In this document: positions 54,472 through 62,594 of the stretch, one piece after another
How positions within the stretch are numbered: the first letter of the stretch is position 1
Layout of the letters: each line of letters opens with the position of its first letter
From: Bradyrhizobium sp. SSBR45G
GTDB taxonomy: Bacteria > Pseudomonadota > Alphaproteobacteria > Rhizobiales > Xanthobacteraceae
Length of the DNA stretch: 64,000 bases
NCBI RefSeq assembly: GCF_030159255.1
Contig: NZ_BSCT01000004.1
Location: 295,578 to 359,577, forward strand
Direction of reading: 5' to 3'
Translations under genes and position numbers: made by a program
Notes under the pieces: model-generated
What the model was told of the DNA's origin: nothing
The model's input: only the letters and a program-made list of their open reading frames with translations
The model's database searches: none

Positions 54472-55287
54472 ATGACTGTGACGGTTGCTGACAAGCGCGC
54501 GGCGTTTCGCGAACTGCATCAGGCCGGCTGTTTCGTGCTGCCGAATCCATTCGACGTCGGGACGGCGAAGATGCTGCAGCATCTGGGCTTCAAGGCGATC
54601 GCCTCGACCAGCGCCGGCTTCGCCTGGTCGATCGGCAAGGCGGACACCAAGGTCGAGCTGGACGAGGTGCTGGCCCATCTCACCGCGATCTGCGCCGCGG
54701 TCGACATCCCCGTGAACGCCGATTTCGAGGGCGGCTTTGCCGATGCGCCGGAGGGCGTGGCGGCCAATGTCACGCGCGCGATCGCAACCGGCGTGGCCGG
54801 GCTCTCGATCGAGGACTCGACCGGCGACAAGGCCGATCCGCTGTACGAGCACGGGCTGGCGGTGGCGCGGATTCGCGCCGCGCGGCAGGCGATCGACGCG
54901 AGCGGCGGTGACGTGCTGCTGACCGGCCGCTGCGAGGCGTTCCTCTGGGGCAGGCCCGATCTCGGTCTCGTGACCGAGCGCCTGGTGGCCTATGCTGAGG
55001 CCGGCGCGGATTGTCTCTACGCGCCGGGGATCAAGACGATCGAGGAGATCTCGGCCGTCGTGAGGGCAGTGGCGCCCAAACCGGTCAACCTGCTGATTGG
55101 CGCGTCCGGCCTCTCCTTGGCGGAGGCCAGCGGTCTCGGGGTGCGCCGCATCAGCGTCGGCGGCTCGCTGGCGCGGATGGCTTGGACGGGGTTCATGCGC
55201 GCGGCCAAGGAAATGGCCGAGCAGGGCACGTTCACTGAGTTGCAGGGCGGCTATCCCGGCGGCGAGCTGAACAAGATCTTCGGTTGA
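54472..55287 (+). CDS. PEP mutase/isocitrate lyase-family protein (second paralogue)
   Basis: The 271-residue TIM-barrel protein has L-P-N-P-F-D-V-G-T-A-K-M-L and VNADFEGGFAD at the metal site, then SIEDSTGD. The loop K-[KR]-C-G-H that lyases use is absent, in contrast with the enzyme at 8839-9711, so the reaction differs; oxaloacetate decarboxylase or a phosphonomutase-like role is possible. GGAGG lies just upstream of ATG 54472. It is probably controlled by the ArsR regulator with the NIPSNAP gene. Confidence 0.88.
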   Translation: MTVTVADKRAAFRELHQAGCFVLPNPFDVGTAKMLQHLGFKAIASTSAGFAWSIGKADTKVELDEVLAHLTAICAAVDIPVNADFEGGFADAPEGVAANVTRAIATGVAGLSIEDSTGDKADPLYEHGLAVARIRAARQAIDASGGDVLLTGRCEAFLWGRPDLGLVTERLVAYAEAGADCLYAPGIKTIEEISAVVRAVAPKPVNLLIGASGLSLAEASGLGVRRISVGGSLARMAWTGFMRAAKEMAEQGTFTELQGGYPGGELNKIFG

Positions 55288-55289
55288 GC

Positions 55290-55544
55290 TCAGCCTGCAT
55301 CGACGCGCTGCGCCTTGGCGAGATCGTCGGCCTCGATGGGGATCATCTCCGTCGCAGCGCGTGAGGCGGCCGTGGGCACGATGATCATCGTGGCGACACG
55401 GCGAAACGCCGCGAAGGAGAGACCCTCGATCATCTCCTCGTCAGTGATGACTTCATATGTGCCGGGCGGAAGCTCGCGGTCGATTCCCCGGATCAGGAAT
55501 GGATGCTTGAACGAGATCATGTCACGTCGAGAGCGAATGGTCAT
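55290..55544 (-). CDS. Small conserved hypothetical protein
   Basis: The 84-residue product from ATG 55544 (MTIRSRRDMISFKHPFLI) has R-G-I-D-R-E-L-P-P-G-T-Y-E-V-I-T-D-E-E-M-I-E-G-L-S-F. A start at 55643 or 55622 would add a low-complexity tail. I recall close relatives in Bradyrhizobium that start at the same residue; no domain name is attached. The end is 3 bases from the convergent lyase gene. Confidence 0.7.
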   Translation of the reverse strand: MTIRSRRDMISFKHPFLIRGIDRELPPGTYEVITDEEMIEGLSFAAFRRVATMIIVPTAASRAATEMIPIEADDLAKAQRVDAG

Positions 55545-55720
55545 GTCAGCTGCCTTTCCGCACCGTTCGGTGCCGGGCGTTGGTCCATTGGCACCATGCG
55601 CTGTTTCAAGCTGATTAGCCATCGTTTCCCGCCGTAAGCTCATCGTTCCGCGGCTGCTTCGTCCAATCCGGGCTTCGCGAATGGACGGACAGGTCGACGC
55701 GTAGTTTAAGAGGCAGGTAC

Positions 55721-55754
55721 AGAAAAAAGCAGCGGGTGATTGCTCGCCCGCTGC
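55721..55754 (-). terminator. Intrinsic terminator for the minus-strand membrane protein
   Basis: Read on the minus strand: GCAGCGGG (55754-55747), 10-base loop, CCCGCTGC (55736-55729), then six T (55728-55723) and CTGTACC. GC stem plus T run is a classic rho-independent signal. It follows the stop of the gene at 55793-56227. Confidence 0.8.
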
Positions 55755-55792
55755 CCAGTTGGTACCGGCCGTTGGTCGGCCGCCCTGGGAGT

Positions 55793-56227
55793 TTATTTGC
55801 CGTTGTTGGTGGGCGCGCTCGGCGCCGCGGGCGTCGCGGCGCGGTTATTGGCCGAGCCGGTGGTCACGCCCGGCGCATTCGTCGTGCCGCTGGGCTGTGG
55901 CGAGGCGGATTGTGACGCCGGCGCGTTGCTGGCCTGGTTGTCGCGATTGGATGAGCTGGTCAGGCCGTAGAACACGGCGCCGAGCAGGATCGCTATGCCG
56001 ACCGCATAGGCCGCCATTCGACCTGGCGAAGACCGACTTTCCGTCAGCTCGGGATCTGGCTGCAGTTGGCTGTCCATCCGCGCGGCGCGCTCGTATTCAG
56101 CACCCGGCATCCCGGTCATATCGGCGTCACCAATGTTGTCGGCGCCGGTCGTGCCGGGGCGCGCACTCATGTCGGGCCGGTTCATGCCGGCAGGATAGCG
56201 TTCGTTGGGAAGCCGTTCGTTGGCCAT
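55793..56227 (-). CDS. Single-pass membrane protein of unknown function
   Basis: The 144-residue protein (from ATG 56227, after GAGGAGGACATC) has a polar Pro/Gly/Asp-rich cytoplasmic half, one hydrophobic segment (A-A-Y-A-V-G-I-A-I-L-L-G-A-V-F-Y-G-L at about 72-89) and a low-complexity Asn/Ala/Ser/Pro/Thr tail. Composition is typical of envelope linker proteins in Rhizobiales. No family recognised. Confidence 0.75.
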   Translation of the reverse strand: MANERLPNERYPAGMNRPDMSARPGTTGADNIGDADMTGMPGAEYERAARMDSQLQPDPELTESRSSPGRMAAYAVGIAILLGAVFYGLTSSSNRDNQASNAPASQSASPQPSGTTNAPGVTTGSANNRAATPAAPSAPTNNGK

Positions 56228-56366
56228 GATGTCCTCCTCTGGATTGTGTCTCGACAACCGGGCGAGCCCCGGGTCCGTTCCGTGCAACCCTCGCAATTTA
56301 CAAGCTGGTCTGCCGTGCGCTGCGCGCTAAGGTTCCATTCGCGACCTGCGATTCTCGGAGCCTTCA

Positions 56367-57011
56367 ATGTGGAACCTGCCGCCGGCGGACAGCGTGTTGC
56401 ATCTGTTGTCGTGGCTGGCGCTGGCGGCGCAGGCGATGACGGCGGCGCTTGCGGCGGGACGCCGCAGCATGGACTGGATGGGCGTCTGCCTGCTCGGTGC
56501 GATCACGGCGCTCGGCGGCGGCACCTTGCGCGATGTGCTGCTCGGGCACTATCCGCTCGCCTGGGTCGAACGGCCGTCTCTTCTGCTGCTGACCTTGCTG
56601 GCGCCGTTTGTCACGATCGCGATGGCGCGCGTCGTTCACCGGCTGACGACCGCCTTCCTCGTGCTCGACGCCATCGGTCTCGTCGTGTTCACGATCTCCG
56701 GCTGCGACATCGCTTGGCAGATGAATGTTCCGTTCGGCATCGTCATCGTCGCCGGGATGATCACCGGCTGTGCCGGCGGCGTGCTGCGCGACATCCTCTG
56801 CAACGACGTGCCGCTGCTGTTTCGCGCCGAGCTCTATGCCAGCGTGTCGCTGGTGACAGGCCTGGTCTATGCGATGGGTCTGTCGATCGGTCTCGGCGGC
56901 GGGCTCATGACCGCGCTGACCTTCATTCTCGGCCTGTCGTTCCGGCTGCTCGCCATCCGCTACAAATGGAATATGCCGCGCTTCGTCTTCACCGGCGGAG
57001 AGAAGGACTGA
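56367..57011 (+). CDS. TRIC-like channel / UPF0126 membrane protein
   Basis: The 214-residue protein has about seven hydrophobic segments and the paired G-G-G-x-x-R-D motifs of the UPF0126 (YadS/TRIC) family: ALGGGTLRDVLLGHYPL and ACAGGVLRDILCNDVP-like (G-C-A-G-G-V-L-R-D-I-L-C-N-D-V-P). This internal repeat forms the inverted-topology bundle. Prokaryotic TRIC proteins conduct K+ as trimers. It stands alone and is upstream of the ferredoxin oxidoreductase gene. Confidence 0.9.
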   Translation: MWNLPPADSVLHLLSWLALAAQAMTAALAAGRRSMDWMGVCLLGAITALGGGTLRDVLLGHYPLAWVERPSLLLLTLLAPFVTIAMARVVHRLTTAFLVLDAIGLVVFTISGCDIAWQMNVPFGIVIVAGMITGCAGGVLRDILCNDVPLLFRAELYASVSLVTGLVYAMGLSIGLGGGLMTALTFILGLSFRLLAIRYKWNMPRFVFTGGEKD

Positions 57012-57333
57012 GCTGCTGATGGGGCCTTGTCGCATCGCACAATCGGCTCCAGGCCGGATTCGTGCGCGCCGCAACCGTTCGGTCACCGTCCAGACGTCGC
57101 TACCAAGCAATGCTGCGCATCATCCCATTTCGCGGCAGCCATGGTTTTCGACACAAACCGCAAAGGCCTCGGCCGGGTGCCGCCATGAAATTGCGATTTC
57201 GGTTGGCTGCCCTGCATCGGCGAGATTTGTGATGCGAAAGCTTCGAAAGCCGACATAAAGTGTTGAGAGCACGCGTGCTTCCGCCGGCGGGCGGCCCCAC
57301 GCGCACCCCGACAAAGCACGGCAAGAGGGCGGA
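57012..57333 (+). promoter_or_regulatory. Intergenic region with 12-bp palindrome before the ferredoxin oxidoreductase
   Basis: A 322-base gap with no supportable gene. It contains the perfect palindrome AGCACGCGTGCT (57268-57279), 55 bases before the ATG at 57334, and the ribosome site AGAGGGCGGA next to the start. The palindrome is in position to be an operator for the enzyme gene. Confidence 0.45.
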
Positions 57334-60300
57334 ATGGGCATCAACGAGAGCGAGATCAATCTCGACCAGAAATACACCGCAAGCTCCGGCCATATCTTCC
57401 TGACCGGCATCCAGGCGCTGGTGCGGCTGCCGATGGCCCAGATCCGGCGTGACCGCGCCGCCGGCCTCAACACCGCCGGCTTCATCTCCGGCTATCGCGG
57501 CTCGCCGCTCGGCGGCTACGACCAGCAGCTGTTCTCGGCGCGGAAACATCTCGAGCAGTACAACGTCAAGTTCCAGCCCGGCGTGAACGAGGACCTCGCG
57601 GCCACCGCGATCTGGGGATCGCAGCAACTCGCCCTGTCGCCCGGCGGAAAGTATGACGGCGTGGTCGGCATCTGGTACGGCAAGGGCCCCGGCGTCGACC
57701 GTTGCGGCGACGTCTTCCGCCACGGCAATGCCGCGGGCTCGGCCAAGAACGGCGGCGTGCTGTGCCTCGCCGGCGACGACCACGGCGCCAAATCCTCGAC
57801 CGTGCCACACCAGTCCGACCACGCCTTCATGTCGGCGCTGATGCCCTACCTCTACCCCTCCTCGATTCACGAGATGATCGAGATGGGCCTGCTCGGCATC
57901 GCGATGTCGCGCTATTCCGGCTGCTGGGTCGGCATGAAGGTGATCACCGAGACGGTGGAGACGACAGCCGAGATCAACCTCAACGACGAGATGACACCGT
58001 TCGTCATTCCCACCGATTTCGAGATGCCGCCGGGCGGCCTCAATCTGCGCTGGCCGGATGACCGCTTCGAGCAGGACCGCCGGCTGCAGGACTACAAGGG
58101 CTTTGCCGCGATCGCCTTTGCCCGCGCCAACAAGGTCAACCGCATCACGATGGATTCCCCGAATGCCCGCTACGGCATCATGGCGTCGGGCAAGAGCTAT
58201 GAGGACATCCGCCAGGCGTTGCGCGAGCTCGGGATCACCGAGGAGGTCGCCGCCAAGATCGGGCTTCGTCTCTACAAGATCGGCATGCCCTGGCCGCTGG
58301 AGCCGGAAGGCGTGCGGCAGTTCGCCGTCGGCCTCGAGGAGATCTTCATCATCGAGGAGCGCCGCGAGATCGTCGAGAACCAGGTCAAGCAGGAGCTGTT
58401 CAACTGGCGCGACGACGTCCGTCCGCGCATCGTCGGCAAGATGGACGACCACGACAAGCGCTTCCTGCCGTTTGCGACCGAGCTCTCGGTCGCCTCGCTC
58501 GCGACCTCGCTGACGGAGCGCCTGCTGCGGCTCGACCTCAATCCCGAGATCAAGGCGATGCTGCGCGCCAAGGCCGACTGGTTCAACGGCCGCGACGCCT
58601 CGCAGATGCAGCTGGTCTCGCCGGTGGCGCGCACGCCATATTTCTGTTCCGGCTGTCCGCACAACACCTCGACCAAGGTGCCCGATGGCAGCCGCGCGCT
58701 GGCCGGTATCGGCTGCCACTTCATGTCGCTGTGGATGAACCGCAACACCGAGACGTTCACGCATATGGGCGGGGAGGGCGTGCCGTGGGTCGGCATCGCG
58801 CCGTTCACCGACGAGAAGCACATCTTCGCCAATCTCGGCGACGGCACCTATTTCCATTCAGGCAGCCTCGCGATCCGCCAGGCGATCGCCTCCAAGGCCA
58901 ACATCACCTACAAGATCCTCTACAATGACGCGGTCGCGATGACCGGCGGCCAGCGCCATGACGGCGATCTGTCGCCGCAGCAGATCACGTTCCAGCTGCA
59001 TGCCGAGGGCATCCGCGAGATCTACCTGGTGTCGGAGAATCCGGACGCTTATCCGGCCGACAGCATCGCGCCTGGGGTCAAGCTGGCGCATCGCGATGAG
59101 CTCGACAACGTCATGAAGACGCTGCGCGAGACCAAGGGCGCATCCGCGATCGTGTTCGTGCAGACCTGCGCCGCCGAGAAGCGCCGCCGCCGCAAGCGCG
59201 GCACGCTGGAGGATCCGCAGCGCCGGGTCTTCATCAATCCCGCGGTCTGCGAAGGCTGTGGCGACTGCTCGGTGCAGTCGAACTGCATCTCGGTCGAGCC
59301 GCTGGAGACCGAGCTCGGGCGCAAGCGCGTCATCAACCAGTCGTCCTGCAACAAGGACTACTCCTGCGTGAAGGGCTTCTGCCCGTCCTTCGTCACGATC
59401 GACGGCGGCAAGCCGCGCTCGCGCGCGCCCGCTGAGCTCGGCGACATCGGCGTGATGCCGGAGCCCCTGACCAAGCCGTCGCTGGACCGGCCCTACAACG
59501 TCGCCGTCGGCGGCGTCGGCGGCACCGGCGTGCTGACGATCGGCGCGCTGCTCGGCATGGCCGCGCATATCGAGGGCAAGGCCTCGATGATCCTCGACAT
59601 GTCCGGCCTCGCGCAGAAGGGCGGCGCGGTGCTCAGCCACGTGCGTCTCTCCGAGAACACCGCCGACGTGACCTGCTCGCGCATCGTCACCGGCACCGCC
59701 GATCTCGTCATCGCCGCCGACGAGGTGGTGGCGGGCGCGAAGGAGACGATCACGCTGTGCGACAGCGCGCGCACCCATGGCGTCATCAACAGCCATCTGA
59801 TCCCGACCGCCGATTTCGTTCTCAACCGCGACTTCAACTTCCAGAACCGCAAGGTGACGGGCCTGCTGGAGACGGCGCTGCACAAGGACTCGAGCTTCCT
59901 CGATTTCACCAAGCCGGCCGAGGCGCTGCTCGGCGACAGCATCGCCACCAACATGATGATGATGGGGTACGCCTATCAGAAGGGCCTGCTGCCGCTGTCG
60001 GCGGAGGCGATCGAGAAGGCGATCGCGATCAATGGCGTCGCGGTCAAGATGAACACCGAGGCCTTCCGGCTCGGACGCCTCGCGGTGGTCAATCCCGAGC
60101 GGCTTGCCGACATGATGACCGGCAAGGACGAGGCGGTGCCGCCGAAGTCGCTGGAGGCGATGACGCTCGACGAGATCATCGCCCATCGCATGGCGCATCT
60201 CACCGGCTATCAGAATGCGCGGCTCGCCAAGCGCTACCGCAAGCTGGTCGATCAGGTCCGCGAAGCTGCAAACCAAGGCGGCTACGGCGAGGCGCTGCCA

Positions 60301-60825
60301 CGCGCGGTCGCCATCAACTACGCCAAGCTGCTCGCCTACAAGGACGAGTACGAGGTCGCGCGGCTGTTCTCCGACGGCAAGTTCGAGAAGCAGCTGCATG
60401 ATGCGTTCGAGGGCGACTACAAGGTGAGCTTCAACCTGGCGCCGCCGATCTTCAACTCCGGCCTCGATCCGCAAGGGCGGCCGAAGAAGAAGAGCTATGG
60501 CCCGGGCATGATGAAGATGTTCCGGCTGCTGGCGAAGCTGAAGGGCCTGCGCGGCACGCCGCTCGACGTCTTCGGCTATTCCGCCGAGCGCAGAACCGAG
60601 CGCGACCTGATCGCCGGCTACGAGAAGGACGTCGCCACGGTGCTGAGCCTGTTGTCGCCGGCCAACGCCGAGATCGCCGCCGAATTCCTGTCGCTGCCCG
60701 ACAAGATCCGCGGCTACGGCCCGGTCAAGGACAAGGCCGTCCAGGACGCCAAGGTGCGCTACGCCCAGCTCGCCGCCGACCTCGCCAGCCCGCCGTCCGC
60801 GCCGCGCCAGCTGGCGGCCGAGTAG
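57334..60825 (+). CDS. Fused indolepyruvate ferredoxin oxidoreductase
   Basis: The 1163-residue protein joins all parts of a 2-oxo acid:ferredoxin oxidoreductase: a transketolase-type pyrimidine domain at the start (NTAGFISGYRGSPLGGYD), a TPP-binding domain near 470-560 (G-D-G-T-Y-F-H-S-G), a cysteine-rich 4Fe-4S segment near 637-690 (CEGCGDCSVQSNC, then C-N-K-D-Y-S-C-V-K-G-F-C), and a gamma domain from about 722 (GVGGTGVLTIG). It makes aryl-acetyl-CoA from arylpyruvates. Fused forms of this size are normal in aerobic proteobacteria. It is single and followed by a palindromic repeat. Confidence 0.92.
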   Translation: MGINESEINLDQKYTASSGHIFLTGIQALVRLPMAQIRRDRAAGLNTAGFISGYRGSPLGGYDQQLFSARKHLEQYNVKFQPGVNEDLAATAIWGSQQLALSPGGKYDGVVGIWYGKGPGVDRCGDVFRHGNAAGSAKNGGVLCLAGDDHGAKSSTVPHQSDHAFMSALMPYLYPSSIHEMIEMGLLGIAMSRYSGCWVGMKVITETVETTAEINLNDEMTPFVIPTDFEMPPGGLNLRWPDDRFEQDRRLQDYKGFAAIAFARANKVNRITMDSPNARYGIMASGKSYEDIRQALRELGITEEVAAKIGLRLYKIGMPWPLEPEGVRQFAVGLEEIFIIEERREIVENQVKQELFNWRDDVRPRIVGKMDDHDKRFLPFATELSVASLATSLTERLLRLDLNPEIKAMLRAKADWFNGRDASQMQLVSPVARTPYFCSGCPHNTSTKVPDGSRALAGIGCHFMSLWMNRNTETFTHMGGEGVPWVGIAPFTDEKHIFANLGDGTYFHSGSLAIRQAIASKANITYKILYNDAVAMTGGQRHDGDLSPQQITFQLHAEGIREIYLVSENPDAYPADSIAPGVKLAHRDELDNVMKTLRETKGASAIVFVQTCAAEKRRRRKRGTLEDPQRRVFINPAVCEGCGDCSVQSNCISVEPLETELGRKRVINQSSCNKDYSCVKGFCPSFVTIDGGKPRSRAPAELGDIGVMPEPLTKPSLDRPYNVAVGGVGGTGVLTIGALLGMAAHIEGKASMILDMSGLAQKGGAVLSHVRLSENTADVTCSRIVTGTADLVIAADEVVAGAKETITLCDSARTHGVINSHLIPTADFVLNRDFNFQNRKVTGLLETALHKDSSFLDFTKPAEALLGDSIATNMMMMGYAYQKGLLPLSAEAIEKAIAINGVAVKMNTEAFRLGRLAVVNPERLADMMTGKDEAVPPKSLEAMTLDEIIAHRMAHLTGYQNARLAKRYRKLVDQVREAANQGGYGEALPRAVAINYAKLLAYKDEYEVARLFSDGKFEKQLHDAFEGDYKVSFNLAPPIFNSGLDPQGRPKKKSYGPGMMKMFRLLAKLKGLRGTPLDVFGYSAERRTERDLIAGYEKDVATVLSLLSPANAEIAAEFLSLPDKIRGYGPVKDKAVQDAKVRYAQLAADLASPPSAPRQLAAE

Positions 60826-60844
60826 GGCGCTACACGCAAGGTGC

Positions 60845-60962
60845 CGTAGGGTGGGCAAAGCGCCGCCACCGGCGGCGCGTGCCCACCGTCTTGCGAGGCG
60901 CGCTCGTTGCTCGATGGTGGGCACGTCGCGCCGCTCCGCGTCGCGCCTTTGCCCACCCTACG
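60845..60962. repeat. Nested palindromic repeat, REP/BIME-like
   Basis: CGTAGGGTGGGCAAAGCGC at the left and GCGCCTTTGCCCACCCTACG at the right are inverted copies differing by one inserted base. Between them CGTGCCCACC and GGTGGGCACG form a second inverted pair. The whole 118 bases can fold into a long two-part hairpin. Similar GTAGGGTGGGCAAAG units occur between genes in Bradyrhizobium and Rhodopseudomonas, from memory. It follows the stop at 60825, so it may end or protect that transcript. Confidence 0.75.
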
Positions 60963-61021
60963 ACATCCTGATGTCGCCATGATATCTCACGCTTCAGACG
61001 TGAAGCGAATGAGGTTCATTG

Positions 61022-61603
61022 ATGTTGCGCATGGGATGTTTGGCCGTCCTCATGGCGTTCACGATACTGTCCGCGACCGCTCAAGAGCTTTCGTGGCAAG
61101 GTGTCGGGCCGGTGACTCTTGGCATGACGGTCACCGAGGCCGAGCGCGCCTTGAACGCGAAGCTCGGACCCATGGAGCCGCCATACACGAGCGAGTGCTA
61201 CGTCGTGAGCCGCGCCGACGGCAAGGACGAGGCGTTGTCCTACGTGATCGTCGATGGCAGGATTGCGGTTATCAGCCTGTTCCTCGACGATGGACGCCGA
61301 CCGGATCCGAAGATCGTGGATGCCAACGGAATTGGCGTGGGCTCGACAGAGACCGATATCGAGCGGGCCTATGGCGCGACCGAGCGGACATTCGCCCCCT
61401 ACGAGAGCGAGGAGACCGCAGAGGAGATGGCTGATCGGCTCAAGCACGGCGTCACCGAGACGCCGCCTCCGCCGAATCATTGGGTGATCGCCAAGAACCA
61501 GGACGCGACGCGGGCGATCATCTTCGAAACCCGGGATCGGAAAGTGATCTACTGGAGGACGGGCCTCTTGCCAGCGGTCATGTCGTGGGAGGATTGCATT
61601 TAG
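61022..61603 (+). CDS. Exported hypothetical protein
   Basis: The 193-residue product (ATG 61022, GAGG upstream) has a signal peptide (L-A-V-L-M-A-F-T-I-L-S-A-T-A-Q) and a mature part with G-P-V-T-L-G-M-T-V-T-E-A-E-R-A-L, a pattern seen twice (G-I-G-V-G-S-T-E-T-D-I-E-R-A-Y). This is a double copy of the short 'G-x-x-x-x-x-V-x-x-x-Y/L' repeat seen in periplasmic BLIP/SmpA-like and YvcE-type proteins. No firm family. Confidence 0.7.
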   Translation: MLRMGCLAVLMAFTILSATAQELSWQGVGPVTLGMTVTEAERALNAKLGPMEPPYTSECYVVSRADGKDEALSYVIVDGRIAVISLFLDDGRRPDPKIVDANGIGVGSTETDIERAYGATERTFAPYESEETAEEMADRLKHGVTETPPPPNHWVIAKNQDATRAIIFETRDRKVIYWRTGLLPAVMSWEDCI

Positions 61604-61640
61604 TCGCCCACGCAAACGAAGCGACGCGGGCCCGCCCGCA

Positions 61641-62510
61641 TCAATTCGCCATCCGCTCGCGGCTCATGCGCAGCGTCACCACGAGGCCTTCATCGGACCA
61701 GTCGAAGGCGATGGTGCCGCCGAGCTGGTCGGTCATGCTGCGGTGGATCAGCTTGCTGCCGAAGCCTTCGGTCGGGGCGGCCGGCCGCGGCGGTCCGCCG
61801 CGTTCGGTCCACGTCATCGCGGCCTCGTCGTCATGCGCATGGCAGGACACGTCCAACGTCCCGCTCGGAACCGACAGCGACCCGTATTTCGCGGAGTTGG
61901 TCGCGAGCTCGTGGATCACCAGCGCCAGTGTCGTGCTCGAGCGTTCTCCGACATTCATCTTCGGCACCGACACGCGAATGCGGACGCTGGCGCCTTTCTC
62001 GTCGTAGGGCGCAAGCAGCACGGCGACGAGATCGCCGAGCAGGGCGGCTTCGCGTTGCCGCCCGGGCACGGGGCGTATGAGGTCCTGGGCCCGGCCCAAG
62101 GCCACCAGGCGGCTGGCCAGCTCGCCGGCCATGTCCTCCTTCGTCGCCGCCGTGCGCGACGTCATCTGCGTCAGCGCGGTCGCGATCGTCAGCAGGTTCT
62201 TGACCCGGTGGCTCATCTCGCCCGCCAGCAGCTCGTTGGCCTCTTCGGCCTGCTTGCGCTGGGTGACGTCGAGGAAGATGCCGAATATCAGGCGATCGGC
62301 GATGTCGACATCGTCGCCCTGGCCGCGCGCGGAGATCCAGCGGATCTCGCCATCGGCGAGAATGCGGAAATCGATCTCGTAAGCGCCGACGACGGCCCGC
62401 GTCGTGTCGGTGTCGAGGTTCCACGACCACAGCGCGACGCCGGCCGCCTTGGTTGCCGCGCGCAGATGCTTTTCGTGCCAGACCGGCATGCACGTGTCCT
62501 CAGCCGGCAT
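61641..62510 (-). CDS. HWE-family sensor histidine kinase with shortened PAS domain
   Basis: The 289-residue soluble kinase has a PAS-like N-terminus (G-V-A-L-W-S-W-N-L-D-T-D ... Y-E-I-D-F-R-I-L-A-D-G-E-I-R-W-I-S-A-R-G), then the HWE dimer helix GEMSHRVKNLLTIATAL and an ATPase domain with H-E-L-A-T-N-S-A-K-Y and the W-x-E motif M-T-W-T-E-R-G-G. Only about 10 residues separate the first strand from the Y-E-I-D-F block, where PAS domains usually have 45-50. No receiver gene is adjacent. Start may be ATG 62510 or 62489. Confidence 0.85.
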   Translation of the reverse strand: MPAEDTCMPVWHEKHLRAATKAAGVALWSWNLDTDTTRAVVGAYEIDFRILADGEIRWISARGQGDDVDIADRLIFGIFLDVTQRKQAEEANELLAGEMSHRVKNLLTIATALTQMTSRTAATKEDMAGELASRLVALGRAQDLIRPVPGRQREAALLGDLVAVLLAPYDEKGASVRIRVSVPKMNVGERSSTTLALVIHELATNSAKYGSLSVPSGTLDVSCHAHDDEAAMTWTERGGPPRPAAPTEGFGSKLIHRSMTDQLGGTIAFDWSDEGLVVTLRMSRERMAN

Positions 62511-62594
62511 ATGTTCGATCCCCCGTGTCGTCGCTGCCTCGGTGTCCGCGACGGATCGCGCGGTGCCGCGGCGACAGCCATGACTGCGCTCGGA

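Noticed and set aside
58858..60924. 688-codon minus-strand open frame opposite the ferredoxin oxidoreductase
   Set aside because: It lies antisense to a gene with clear domains; its protein is Arg/Ala/His-rich with no motifs, as expected from GC-rich third-position bias.
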